Under the pieces are notes generated by a model, which was given only the letters and a program-made list of their open reading frames with translations, had not been told where the DNA came from and searched no databases. Both the position numbers and the translations under genes were made by a program. Positions 1-12,079 of a DNA stretch of 57,169 nt are shown here, one piece after another (within the stretch, counting starts at the first letter, position 1; each line of letters begins with the position of its first letter). The DNA is from Ectocarpus siliculosus (lineage: Eukaryota > Sar > Phaeophyceae > Ectocarpales > Ectocarpaceae). The DNA lies in NCBI GenBank assembly GCA_000310025.1, contig FN649745.1, forward strand, positions 1,158,565-1,215,733. The letters are read 5' to 3'.

Positions 1-932
1 TTTTTTGGGGGACCCAAGGGGGGGGAGGGAGCGGGGGAGGATCCCCCCAGGGATTTGCTCAAAAGGGTGAAAGGGGGGGAGCCCCGGGGGGCCCCCCGGG
101 GAAGGGCCCGGAAGGGGAAAAAACTGGGGACCCAGGTCCGTTTTTTTTCTTTTTCCATTTTGCTGTTTTTCCCTTGTGGGGTTTTTGGGCTCGGGGCGGT
201 TTTTTTTTGAGGGGTTTTTGGGGCCCCTTTTTTTTGGGGGGGGACTTTTTATGGGCAGGGAGCCATTTCCGGGGAAGATATCATTCCTTTTTGCCCCTTC
301 CCATATGCCCCCCGGGGGGGGGGGGGGGGTATGCAAAAGGGTCGTGTTTGACAGGAACTGCTTCCAACCCTGCATCGTGTATGTGGACGTATGTGTACGG
401 CACACTCTCTGTCGGACGCATTTGCAATATATCTGGGAGTATGTTTTACTTGAGACTTGACGTGTGTTGGAGAGCGCTGTTCCGTTCGCGTGCGCTTCTT
501 CTGTTGACGGCGGTTTCGTGGACGACTCCAGCTTCACGAGCGAGGGCATGGTGTGCCCCCGACAATACCAGCAAAATAACCCTTAGTCTACTTAAGCCAG
601 ACTCTCGACCTGATTTTTTTTCAGCCACCGCTCACGCGGCCTTTGATTTCGGTTGGTTTCCGAAGGCAAAAGGGCAGCCGGGAGTTATTCCCACCTGACT
701 GACACGGGTATGGGGCGGGTGTGCTAGGTGCATGTGTGTGGGGATATCTATACCTGATTTTCGAGGTATTTTGTACGTATACTTCTTTCTTTTTTTTGCG
801 GTGTGCCCCCTTGTTCAAGTAGTTGGTCACGGAAGGCGTCACTTCAACCGTTAAGGATGTTAGTGAGAAGAAGACCGGAACGGTTTTCAATATGAAGACA
901 AAACATCAATGCCGTGTTTTATTTTTGCCCAG
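1..932. other. Low-complexity contig edge and intron/upstream sequence without a recognisable exon
   Basis: The first ~340 bases are long G, T and C runs typical of a poor-quality contig end. From about 340 to 932 the sequence is ordinary, but I find no stretch resembling the N-terminal part of phenylalanyl-tRNA synthetase alpha, whose first visible exon begins at 933. The missing 5' exons of that gene are therefore probably off the window, or in the damaged edge. Confidence 0.6.
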
Positions 933-2948
933 GTTACGCGTAAGTCGTTCAAGGTGACAAGAGGGGGCTCGTACGCGGTGCGAAGGGTCAAGCGCCAGGC
1001 CGAGCTGACGAAGGAGATGCTGGCGAGCGGCAGCTGGAAGGACGCCGCCTTCAAGGAGTACAATTTCAAGACCCTGGGCGCGCCGTGCGGCGGCGGCAAC
1101 CTGCACCCTCTCCTCAAGGTTTGTCGTTGGTGCTTGTTGTTGTTGTTGCTGTTGTTATTGTTGCTGGTTTCATCGTCGTTGATGTCTTCACGTTGGCGAC
1201 CATAATCACCAGCGGCGCCGTGATCCAGTTTGGCGAATAGGCTGTGCATGTCTAGCAACGGCGAGGTTCTCACCCTTTACCGGCAAATAGGCTGATATGG
1301 GGGACAACATATTTTGCGTAGAGGCATACGAACCACTTCACAATCACAGCGTCAACATTGGCGGCGGACACGATGACGAGCAAAAACGAGTCGAGTTTCC
1401 CCGTGAGTGTTTTAACGTCTTGGAGTTTTGCCCACGTTCCTGCTTTGTGATATTTATGTGGTGCTTGTGGGATTTGGAAGATTTGCTTACTCAGTACAAA
1501 GCAAGCTGGCATAGTACAAAGCCAGCTGACATGTGTGCATGGCAAGATGGTTATCTATCTAACTGCTGGTGGTACCCCCTCACAGGGCGTGTCATCGCGT
1601 GCCTGCTACGGCCGAAAGTGGGTACTATGAGGTTCTTAATTGGCGGCGATAAATATCTACACCTGCATGCAGGTGCGAACCGAGTTCCGCAAGATCCTGA
1701 TGTTCATGGGTTTCGAGGAGATGCCGACCAACCGCTGGGTGGAGAGCAGCTTCTGGAACTTCGATAGCCTCTTCCAGCCCCAGGTAAGCGCGAGCAGCAG
1801 TCCGACGTGCTGGGGATTTGTGACAGCAGAGCCAACAAGAGGTCTGCCCGCCGCGGGGCGGGTGTAAACCTAGCCTCTCGCTCATGGTTGATGCTCAGTT
1901 TCTCACCAAATTGACTCTGTATGTTTCTGTATCGTTGTCCTCCTAGCACACCTCCCGAGAGAGCCAGCCCTCTCTCCTTACGACGCTATTCCGTTTGATG
2001 GATCGCATCTCTCGTCCCGTCTTGGCCCGTTGTTTCTCTCATCCTTGCTTATTTGATGCTGTGGCGTTGATCTGCGGTCTATTTCAGTCCCACCCTGCAC
2101 GGGACGCCCACGACACGTTCTTCATCAAGGACCCGGCCTCAGCGCTGGTAAGCCCACAAAACCCCATCCGATATCACGTGCGGTATGCATAACGGGTAGC
2201 ATCGTCAAGCTAGACATCACGACGGCGGTGGATGTGCTCGTGCTTCCATCTTGACCCGTGTTTTTTCCTCCGGTATCTATCGAGTGATGGGAATAGACAT
2301 CAATCGAAGCTTTCTTTCCTTCGAGCCGTGTAAACGTGCAAACCACTGGAGCAGTGGCACAAGGTTTATGCCAGAGACTGTTGCTGCTGTTTTGTGTTCG
2401 TCGCGCTGCAAGATATCCGCGTCATCCGCGTCGACAGGTACGTTGGTTGTCAGAACTAAGGCATTCGGCGTCTTGCTGCTCGAGATGTGTATAACCCGCA
2501 GGATCGCTGAGTGAGTATCGAAAGGTTGATCGCAGCCCCACACTCGTGAAGGGAGCGAGCGGGAAAGCGGTGGTCAATGGTCTGACCGCTGAGGCATGCA
2601 AAACGTAGGAGTACCCCCCCCCATCCCCCCCCCTCCCCACGGCTCTCCTCACACGTGTTCGAACATCAAGTCGTTCCCCGAGAACTACCTGGAGGTGGTG
2701 AAGGACACGCATGAGACCGGGGGCAGCACCGGGTCGGTGGGCTACGGGTGCGAGTGGAAGCGAGAAGAAGCTTCAAAGAACCTTCTGCGCACGCACACCA
2801 CGGCCGTCTCCAGCCAGGTGAGGAGGAGAACGTTCGGCAGCAAAAAATCGCGAAACGAAGCGAGAGCTTGTTATCGGCCACGTGGATGCGATGCGGGTCA
2901 CAACGTTATGGTTTTGGCGTGTTGCACCACGAAAGCACACGACCCACC

Positions 2949-3006
<58 letters not shown>

Positions 3007-4681
3007 CGTGTCTCCTTTTGCCCACGTCTTTCTTTCCGCCAGATGCTGCACCGTATCGCGAACCAGGAGGGCGGCTTCACTCCGAAGCGGTACTTCTCGA
3101 TCGACAGGGTCTTCCGGAACGAGACCATGGACGCGACACATCTGTGCGAGTTCCACCAGGTGGAGGGCATGATCGCCGACCGCAACCTCTGCCTCGGAGA
3201 CCTCATCGGCGTCATCAAGACCTTCTTCCACAAGATCGGCATCACACAGGTACGACAATCGCTGGGCTTGATTTTTTGGGGGGGGGAGCTTGCAAAACAG
3301 GCGTTGCTGCGCGCACTCCTCTCTGACCGGTTTGCACGGAGGTCGGTCGCGGGGTGGCGGGGGGTTTGCAGCGGTTTTGTCGCTGCTGCTGTCGCACGCG
3401 TGTTTGCTTGTACAGAAAGCCGGGCGGAAATGTTAATGTTCACGCGTTATTGTTTGTCAGATACACAAAACCCCGGATCTATGAGGTGCATACTATGGCA
3501 GTGTGGCGCGTGACTTGTTGTTGCAGCTGTTGCTTGACCCAAAACATGGCAGTGGCGCCAACGGACGAAGACTCCAGGCACGCAATTACGTACGCAGCGC
3601 TCTCTACTTGTGTGATAACGGCTGGGGATGCACCGTGCGTTCGCTTTCCCTCAAGGGCAGACACAGCATCAGCACTGCTGCAGCACCTAGGAGTTAAGAA
3701 ATCGAGCCTCCTAAATATCAAAATTTAGGACCCTGAGCACCATTTGTAAGCTCGGTTTAGAGCCCCTACACTAAAAACCTATATAGCGACGATTCGTATT
3801 ATGACCCTACAGTAGGAACTAAGAACCCCAGCCTCGGCCGAAACTATGTAGAGGTTATTTGGTGCGAGCGCGTTATGTAGTCCCTGCGTTGTCTTCTGCG
3901 AGGGACACGACCCGCTCACCCGCCCGCCCCCCGACCCTAGTCTCGCCGCTTGGCGGCCTTGTTCCAAACCCCAACCCCCCCGTGCGCGCCCGCCCGCCAC
4001 GCTCAGATCCGTTTCAAGCCCGCGTACAATCCGTACACGGAGCCGTCGATGGAAATCTTCGGGTATCACCCGGACCTCAAGAAGTGGACGGAGATCGGCA
4101 ACAGTGGCATGTTCCGCCCGGAGATGCTCCTTCCCATGGGCCTTCCCAAGGTACCTTTTTTTTTTTTTTGCTGGTGTTGGATGGTGCTGCTGTTTCTTAC
4201 CATTATGCATATGCCGTGAGCGAGGGCGTGTACTTTGTGCGGTGGGCGGCATGTTTGGAAGGGTCGCCTGGGGCTGCTGTTGCCTGTTGTGTATGCTGCT
4301 GCGGTTGTCTTTTTGGTGTCGTCGCCTTCTTCCATTCATATCCTTTCGAAACACAAGTCTTGCCTTTGTCGTACATTCTCGCGTAAGTGTGCCCAACTGC
4401 TGTGAGGGCATGCGTCATGCATACGTTTGTGTCGCGCGAACCGAGTCGCGGTTCTGTTGCTGTGCATACCCCACCCTCCTGTGTCTATGTTGTCAACCCC
4501 CCCCCCCCCGGCCACCTCTCCCGCGTGCCCCCGTGTCCAGGATGTGCGAGTGATCGCCTGGGGTCTGAGCCTGGAGCGGCCGACGATGATCAAGTATGGC
4601 ATCACCAACATCCGAGAGCTGTTCGGGCACAAAGCAGACCTCAACCGCACCAAGACCGCGCCCGTGTGCCGTTTCGACTGA
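933..4681 (+). CDS. FARSA: Phenylalanyl-tRNA synthetase alpha subunit, cytosolic type (3' part, seven exons)
   Basis: Class II aminoacyl-tRNA synthetase subunit that charges tRNA-Phe in the cytosol as an alpha2beta2 enzyme. Seven exons, all phase 0, were spliced by eye: 933-1118, 1673-1783, 2088-2147, 2671-2817, 3043-3249, 4007-4150 and 4541-4681 (TGA at 4679-4681), giving 331 residues. The product matches the C-terminal catalytic half of eukaryotic alpha chains almost without gaps. Exon 1 has NLHPLLK and exon 2 [13 protein letters not shown]. Exon 5 carries motif 2 ([22 protein letters not shown]). Exon 6 has [14 protein letters not shown] and [12 protein letters not shown]. Exon 7 carries motif 3 ([15 protein letters not shown]) and the usual C-end CRFD. 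The N-terminal tRNA-binding region (about 170-200 residues in relatives) is missing from the window. The exon 4 acceptor (…CATCAAG) has a poor pyrimidine tract, but the phase and the protein fit. The gene converges on the sigma-factor gene. Confidence 0.95.
2951..3002. repeat. (CT)n microsatellite in FARSA intron
   Basis: An uninterrupted CT dinucleotide run of about 52 bases. It sits just upstream of the acceptor of FARSA exon 5 (AG at 3041-3042), so it extends the polypyrimidine tract of that intron and could affect splicing if its length varies. Confidence 0.97.
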
Positions 4682-6856
4682 GCATGACCGTTTCACGGCT
4701 TGAAAGGACGTTTTTGGTGCATTCCGAAAGAGGTCGAGGGTGTACTTGGTTGGGTGGAACGGACCTCTGTGCATGTCAAGAGCTGTCCCGCGTGTTGTAC
4801 GTGGGAGAGTCAGGGTCGAGCGGCCTTCCAGGGTCACGCGGTACACACGACCCGCTGTAAAACTCAACCGTGGCGCGTGCCGTTCGGGCGCCATATCGCG
4901 GTTTAATCTTGGTGGCGAATGCTCGCTTACAGCGTTGTGGCCCTCAGTTTCAGCGTTGTAGCCCTCAGTTTCTGAACGAACGCCGATCTCAGCGGTGGGA
5001 GGCGGTATGTACGGACGGTGTTGGGTCTCGCTCTCTCCCTTGCGTCCGAGCGTTGCACCCGCTCGAGGCAGCTTTGGCCGTGCACGTCAAGAAGAAATGG
5101 ACGGGGAGCCCGGCGGCTAGAGTTGAGCGTAGCAGACAGGTTCGCCGGAGAAGTAAGGGACACTTACCGGTTAGTTGGAAATTCAAGCACACGCTGGAGA
5201 GAGGAGAGTCGAGTGCCCCTAGGGCGTGTTGTTTGTTCATGTTAGCGTGTCTCCGAATTTTTACAACGTACGCCAAGTTTTGGGGGTAAGACCGATGTTC
5301 TAAATACGAGGACAGAAGTCCAAAGTTCGAACGTATCCATAGCTGTCGGCCGGCCGGCGCCACTGAGCTTTAAGTAATCGGAAACCCCCGGCCGACAACA
5401 AGTCCGCTCCACGGTGATTTCACTGATGCTTCACTATGTAAGAGCACGTCCGACCTGCAAACCGGGTTGGACGCATGGCTGCATAGGGAGTCCTTCGCCG
5501 TTGTTCACGATGACAAAACAAAGGCTCGAAGCGGCGAAAACGCCCCCGATTTTGGCAGAATATGCACCTCACGATGATTACCGAACGATCCAGTTCACGT
5601 GTCTCCGTGGGAAAAGAACGCCGACCTCTCTCATCTCCGCCCGTTCATTTCTTTCTTGCAGTCACTGTGCTTCACATGAGCCGAAAACTAGAATTAGTAG
5701 ACACAGAGCAAGCAGCTGAACGCACTCATGCGCACACTCCCTCACAACTTTGCATCTCCTCGTTGTGACGTCTTTTAGAAAGCGGCAGGCAATGCAGGGA
5801 TGGCTCCGTGTGGCCCGTGCTGCACTCTTAGGGTTATCTTCTTAAATACACCAAGATTGTGCCTGACGCTCCTTGGACGTACGTCAAAGCACTCCTTCTA
5901 TCGGCACCGACACCTCCAGGCGAAAAGCTACCCACCTTCCTTGTGGCCCACACACATTCTACACATTCTACACCAGCAGCAGCGCAGAAAGCGCCACACC
6001 CCGGCCTGCTCGACCTTCGCATTTATTTGCCGTTGGCTTGTGTGAAATCCGCCTCTTCCTCTATAATAGAGGGTGTCACCGAAAAAACTATCCATACTGC
6101 TACCGTAGAGCTGTTCACAAGCATGCCCATACCGTCGCAGATGCAAACGAGCCACTTTAAGTTTTACCGCCACACTGCCTGCCCACACCACAGAACGACC
6201 GCCCCCCCATCCGCCGCGAGACTTGTTGCCGGCCGGGGGGCTGGGGTCTACACACTTACCAGGCCAGCACAGCGGAAACACTCAGAGCCCGCGCTCTCCA
6301 TGACTTTCAATGCTGGCGGCCACAAAAATGAAAACAAAAAATAGCTCAAGAACGTCATGGCCTCATTTCATGGCCTCTCCTCTCCTTTTCATTCTATATG
6401 TGTACTATACATGGGTACTGCCCCTTTTCTCCCCGACGCCTGGTTGATAAATTCTTCAAAATTATCACCCCTACAAACATTCTAGGATATCTGAGCAAGT
6501 GGAATAATTCGTCCCATTCCACCCGGAATGTCACCACCACGCACAAGAACCCTCGTGTAGGGCACCCATCCCCAAGATACTCTCGCGCCCGGAACAAGCT
6601 ACCATCCTGTCTCAGTAAGCCTCAACAAAATGACAGCAGTTTCAACCAACAGGCACACACGCCGCCGCGTTTGTGTGCGCTCCCTTCTATCCACACTCCC
6701 CTCGCAAAATATCAACAGCCTTTTTTTCCGACCTTCCTCAACCGCGGCACAATCAAACGCCGGGCATCGCATCATCGAGCCCGTCGGAGCACCGGCCGGT
6801 TTTTCCGACCCGCCTGGTGTATACACAAAAAACGCGACAACAAAAACGCCTCTCCA
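4682..6856. other. Convergent intergenic region without a recognised gene
   Basis: Holds the 3' flanks of FARSA (+) and the sigma-factor gene (-). I recognise no exon or RNA gene here. The one clear repeat is a 21-bp tandem duplication (unit starting CAGCGTTGTGGCC) at about 4930-4971. No convincing polyadenylation signal was identified for either gene. Confidence 0.6.
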
Positions 6857-9800
6857 TCAACCGAACTCCCTCGCCAACACACCGCCCCGTCGTCCAACTC
6901 TTCCCCGCCTCCCGACGACGCTAGCGGCGCCGCCGACGCCTCCGGAGACGCGGCCTCGCGCCGCCGCCGTAAGCTGCTGCCTGGCGTACCTGCCTGGTCT
7001 ACGGCGCAGCTTGTTGAGCGCGCGCGTCTCCACCATCCTGACCCTGTGCTTGGTGGACCCGGCCCTCGCGGCGACCTCGCCCCAGGTGGTCGGCGAGGCT
7101 CCGCCGAGCCCGTACCTCAGCTTCACCACCAGACGCTCGTCCTCGCTCAGCACGCTCAGCAGCTTGTCCAGCTTGCTCTCGAACAGACCGACCTCCGCCC
7201 TCTGCTCCGGGTTGACCATCGAGCACGCCACCCTCTCGTGCCGGTACCCGGCGCCCGGCGCGGCCTTCCCTCCCCCCGCCTTGGCCGCTCCCCCACCCCC
7301 ACCCCCGCCGCTGCCGCCGCCGCCCCCTCCCTTGCCCCCGCCGCCTGAGAGGCCTATCCTGTCGCGGACGATACGGGCGGACGGCGGCGGCGCGTCGTCC
7401 AGGGAGAAGGCGTCCGGGCAGTTCATCAAGCGCGTCACCCGCTCCACGTCCACCCGCATGCGCTCCGCGATCTCGTCGTACGTCGGCCGTCGCCCCAGCT
7501 CCTTCAGCAGCGCCGCCTCCGTCATCGACGCCGTTCGTCGGAAGTTGTGGACTGGGATTCGTGGTATTGGTGCGTGTGTGATTTTTTCGTCATGTCCGCA
7601 CGGCCGCCATGGTTGATTCATGAGCAGCAAGCATCGAAGAACAAGACGGGAGGGAGTGGGGGACGGAAAAATGAAGGGGAGGGGGGGGGGCGTGTCAGGG
7701 GGGTCAGGGCGAACGAGGCTGGGAGGTGTGCGGGAGCATGACTCAACATGCACGGACAGTTTTTTTTCCACCACTATCAAGAATTCGTCGACGGTGATTT
7801 CGAACATCCATGGGCTTGACATTGTTCACGTAGTTGACTGGCTCTCCCAAGCCTCTGTGGCATTCATTTAGATAGCGATCAGTATCTTCGCTTCCAACGG
7901 CCTCACAGGGGGTGACTGGGCCATCCGTGACAAAAGGCGCTAACGTAAAGGTTCTAAAGGCAGCGAGTTCTCACTTAAGGACTTGCCGCAACACCTCTCT
8001 ATCCCTCTTCGACACATCCCGCCCAACCCGCTTCAAGGCGTGTCTCGCACCAGCTACAGCAGGAACAGCGGGCGAATCCTCCGAACGGCAGCCGAGATAC
8101 GAAGAAACGTAATCTCCTTCCCCCCCCCCCCCCGCGTGGGAATCCAAAAAAAAGCTCACCAAAAGTGAGAAAAAGAAAACAATGTTACCACACCTACCCC
8201 GCGTGCGTTTGCGACAGCAGTACCGTGTACAAAAAAAAACTCTCGCACGGATAGATTCATAGTATTTCTGTGGTTCTACGCATGCTTCGAAGCATTTACT
8301 AAAAAACTCGCGAAACCTCCCTCTTCCTTAACCTTCCCGACGACCCACCCCGCGTCCCTCTCACCGTACTGAGGGAGCCGTATGATCCGCGCCTGCTGGG
8401 TCACGCACCGCGTCACCCGGTCCCTCACCCACCACCCCGCGTACGTCGAGAACCGGTACCCCAGGCGCGGATCGAACGTCTCGGCCGCCCTGAGGACCGC
8501 CAGGCTCCCCTCCTGGATGACGTCGCTGGTGATGGTCCCTCTGGCCATGGTGGCCGGGTGGTGCCGTCGCGCCATCACCACGATCAGCCCCACGTTCGCC
8601 CCCACGATTCGCTCCTGCGCCAAGTTCGTTCGTTCATCGGTTTGGGTTTTGTTGTGTGGTACGCAGAAGATATGGCAGTTGTCGGCGGGCTGCTGCTCGG
8701 AGAAATAGTCCCGAAATTGAAACCGCTGTTGAGCGTTTCTATCGTCTTGTGTTGTCTGTTTTCGCTCTTGGAAAGACACGCGCGGCCACCCCCCCTCGTA
8801 CATGGACGCAAAACGTGTTCATGTACAGCAGTCAAGCGTACTCCGTTTACACTCTTCAACAAGTACGTGGGGAGTAGAGGCGGGATTCGGATGCTTGGTC
8901 TCCCTCCTCCTTCTACTGTCTACACTCCTGACAGCGGTCTCTTGCTGGCCCTCTGCTATCTCTACTCTTTCGTTCGGAGCTACTAATAGCTGGTGAGATC
9001 GTTATCAGGGCGGCCCTTCACCAAGAACGTTCCGTTTGCTGGGTTGATCAAAACTGGCTAGAGGAACTGGTGGTCCCAGGCCTTCTACATGTGCAAACCC
9101 TTTCAACCATAAAAATCAAAAACATGTTTCTTGATACTCAAAAGGCGGGCGGGCGATGCAAGAGCTGCCACCTGAACTTGTATACCCCAACATTTCGCGC
9201 TAGTTCTGCAAGTGTTGAGGGACGACTGCAAATGCCAACCAGGGGTCGTTAACAAGTCCATCCAACTCACCACACAACCACATCAAACCGGCTTGGCCTC
9301 AAGCTCGGGGTACCGATGCATCGAAAAACGTACATTGTACTTGTACACAACCACGGGAAAAAAAATCCTTACACCTTCAAACCCCTACAAAAACCGCTCA
9401 ATAAATAACCTCGCCGCGGCTACAGCAGTACATACACACCTGAGCTCGTGCCGAAGCCACCATCTGGTGGGCAAGCTCCTCCGTGGAGATGTTAAGGCTC
9501 GCCGCCCACTCCTCGCGGGTGGGCTCCCGCCCCCCCAGCTCCGCCTCCAGCTGCTCGCGGGTCTTGAGGTACCGGGCGAGGATCTTAACCTCTTCCACGA
9601 GCAGGATCTCTTCCGCAATCGTCATCCGACCCGCCGTGTCCCGCGACCTGTGTTAAATCAAGATGATGATAACGGAACACGTTCAGGCGAATCGCGGCAA
9701 CACACCAGGAGGAGCTACTGCTGTTCGAAAAACATCAAACAAACTGCGCTTGGGTGTCATGATGGCACGTTCAGGCAATCTGGCAAAAACCGCGGCATCA

Positions 9801-11423
9801 CACACGGAGGACGGCCGTGAGCAACTGATCGAAAACAACCAACTTGATACAAACAGCAGTATTCCGGCGCTTTTAAGGGCGGGGCAATAGCGCACTATTT
9901 AGCGGCGTGTATCCGGATACAATCTATGGCAGATTTTGGGCAGCCCCCGCAACACCCAAAGAGATGGCCGTGAGCAACTGATCGAAAGCAACAAATTAAA
10001 TACTTCATAAACATGCTCAGCGCTTCGCAGGGCGGGGCAATACGCACTGTGTACTGTAAATAGCGGTGTATCTCGCTACAGTCTAAACTGGTACCACATA
10101 GTAATACTACAGCAGTAGGATGCATTTCGGCAAACAAACGACAACGGTGCATCGACATGGGCCTGCGGAAAAACACGGGAAAAAAAGAGCAACCAGCCCG
10201 GCCTTGAACTCGGGGGGGGTCAACCGTTGTGCATGCCGTCCCAACGCGTCAAACGCTGTGCGTTTCGTCCCTACGCCTACTCCATACTGCTAGCATTGCA
10301 CCATGTAGAGCGCAAGTACATGGTCATCACACGGAAGACCAAGAAAAACAGGCAATGGGAGGGTTTCAACACAGCCAGGAATAGCGGTCTTCTCCTGTGA
10401 CTAAGGCTTCTTGATTGGTGGGAGACGACGCCGCATTGCCTACGATGACACATGGCTACGCGCTATGTACGCGTGTGCTGGCGGCGGGACCTTGAACCTC
10501 GTATCATGAAGAATCGTTCCGGCGGCACGAAAACGCATTACAAGCGCTACGAAATATACAAACATACCCCCTTGATACTGCTGTTGTAGTCTACCCCCTT
10601 CCGGAGACTACAGCAGTCTAGCAAGTCCAAAATGCAAGCAGGAAACTGTGCATAGAGAAAGGTCCAGTGCGAGCGTCGACAATGGTAGTAGATGCCAACC
10701 AACCGGCGTGGGCGCCAAGAGCACCACTGCTGTCATCCAACGAAGGGCTACACTTGGTTCTGTGAAAAAATGCTATAATACCCGCCGTCTACCGCTCTCT
10801 AACGCACTTACAACCTAGTAGCTGCAACCTAGAGTAAATTATTTGGTGTCGGGATAAAATTATCCTCCCCCACACACCACCGTATCAATCGGTGCAGGGG
10901 GCTGGACCGTCATCACGACACCATCGCTCTGTGTCACATCTCACCCGTACGCGGCGAACGACGTGATGCTGTTGAGCCCCCTCGTCACGGCTCGCACCTC
11001 CTGGTTGCTCGCCTTCCTTACCCTGGCCGACGCCCCCAACACAGCCGGCCCCGCGGCCCCGCCAACCCCAACCACCACCTCGCTAGGAGCAGCAGTTCCT
11101 ACGGCACCAAGCCGAGAAGAGCAACCCCTATGCCGCCTGCCGCGAGGCAGCCGATCATGCCCAGGACACGCGCCGCGTAACGCGTTTCCCGCTACAGAAC
11201 GAGCGCACCAAGCGTCGCTCGTTGGTCTAGACTGAGGGTTGCGAGCCGGAGTAGCCGTCTCGGCTTCTACTTCAAGAAGAAGGAGGCGCTCCGACGCGCT
11301 GCGGCTGCGAGGCGGGTGTCCGGCGCCGGAGGGAAGGGTGAAGGCGTCCGTGGCGATGTGCAGCCCGCTTCGAACGATCGCCGCCACTGCGATTGGGTGG
11401 GAGGGTTTGCCGCAGGAATGCAT
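6857..11423 (-). CDS. Sigma-70 family RNA polymerase sigma factor, probably plastid-targeted (four exons)
   Basis: Bacterial-type sigma factor, expected to direct the plastid-encoded RNA polymerase to promoters. Minus-strand exons 11423-10945, 9647-9440, 8614-8365 and 7551-6857 join in phase (2, 0, 1) into 543 codons plus stop. Exon 2 covers regions 1.2-2.1 (EEILLVEEVKILARYLKTRE, GREPTREEWAASLNIS). Exon 3 covers regions 2.1-2.4 (DVIQEGSLAVLRAAETFDP, YRFSTYAGWWVRDRV, RIIRLPQY). Exon 4 holds region 3 (LGRRPTYDEIAERM), a glycine-rich insert, and region 4 (LSEDERLVVKLRYGLGG, then the helix-turn-helix around RVRMVETRALNKLRR). Exon 1 is the weak part: its donor and phase fit and it could hold a transit region, but it has no family similarity. 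ATG at 11423 is the first in-frame ATG; an ATGATG in another frame at about 11444-11449 is an alternative start needing a different splice. No ASAFAP motif is obvious. Confidence 0.85.
9690..10090. repeat. Imperfect tandem duplication inside sigma-factor intron 1
   Basis: Two diverged copies of a unit with a period of about 153 bp. The shared block GGCCGTGAGCAACTGATCGA occurs at about 9813 and 9966. Both copies then share AGGGCGGGGCAATA and a TAGCGG(C)GTGTATC block. A shorter related stretch near 9690 may be a third, partial copy. The repeat lies wholly inside the 1.3-kb intron between exons 1 and 2. Confidence 0.75.
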
Positions 11424-11859
11424 GAGGCGGCGAAATTGATTAGCATCATGAGCTCGACACAACCTGGTCTGGTTGATTTGAGATCGTGTTCAAAAACACG
11501 GTTTTACTTGTTCTGAGAGAGGAACTGAGATTGGCCTAGAAGCTGTCAGAAGACGCGGTGCGTGATGTTTGGTCTTGTTTGGTACCGCACCATCGCTGGC
11601 TCGGACCTCGGGCACACCCGTTGGTCCACACGCCCTGACTCAGGTGGTAGGGGCAGCGTTTAGAGAAAAGCAACGTCGAATTACCCAGCCCGAACCCAAC
11701 GCTTTCCGGCATGAACACACACCCCATCACCCGACCCTTTCCGCGCAGAAAGCTTGAGGCACAAGACAGACAAATCACATCATCATTTCGCCCCATCTAT
11801 GAGGCCTCATCCCTCGCGTACCTGACAGTAGAAACCGGGCGCTACCGGAGCACCACGAC

Positions 11860-11887
11860 CGCGGTCTCGGGCGGAGTCGAGACCGCG
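11860..11887. promoter_or_regulatory. Perfect 10-bp-stem inverted repeat upstream of sigma-factor gene
   Basis: CGCGGTCTCG at 11860-11869 pairs perfectly with CGAGACCGCG at 11878-11887 across an 8-base loop. It sits about 440 bp upstream of the chosen ATG of the sigma-factor gene. It could be a protein-binding palindrome or an RNA hairpin in a 5' leader; the role is unknown. Confidence 0.4.
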
Positions 11888-12033
11888 AGGACATGTGTGC
11901 GTCGTGCGGAACAGGAAGATATGGTCCAAGATAAGATGTACTCTGCTGCTCTGCTGGTGCGAGAGGCACCCCGGGTGGGTAAATTAGCAGTCAAATATCA
12001 GGGTATGTTTGTGATGTCCCTCGGAATGATTTT

Positions 12034-12079
12034 GACCAATCAGCGTTGCTTGATATATCCCCTCGACCAATCAGCGTTG
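12034..12079. promoter_or_regulatory. Duplicated CCAAT-box block, candidate promoter element
   Basis: The 15-mer GACCAATCAGCGTTG occurs twice, at 12034-12048 and 12065-12079 (31-bp period). CCAAT boxes work in either orientation. The block lies about 600 bp upstream of the sigma-factor ATG, so it could belong to that promoter; this is inferred from position only. Confidence 0.35.

Noticed and set aside
2882-3172. ORFs with long Ser-Leu or Arg-Glu dipeptide repeats
   Set aside because: They are translations of the (CT)n microsatellite in a FARSA intron.
6398-7616. Long plus-strand ORFs of more than 300 codons (6398-7348 and 6630-7616)
   Set aside because: They are antisense to the C-terminal sigma-factor exon; the low-complexity Pro/Ala/Arg composition mirrors its GC-rich codons and there is no family resemblance.
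11267-11449. Short ORF starting ATGATG (MMLINFAASC…) as the start of the sigma factor
   Set aside because: It is in another frame from the exon that joins in phase to exon 2 and ends at a stop before the donor. Kept only as a possible alternative start in the gene entry.
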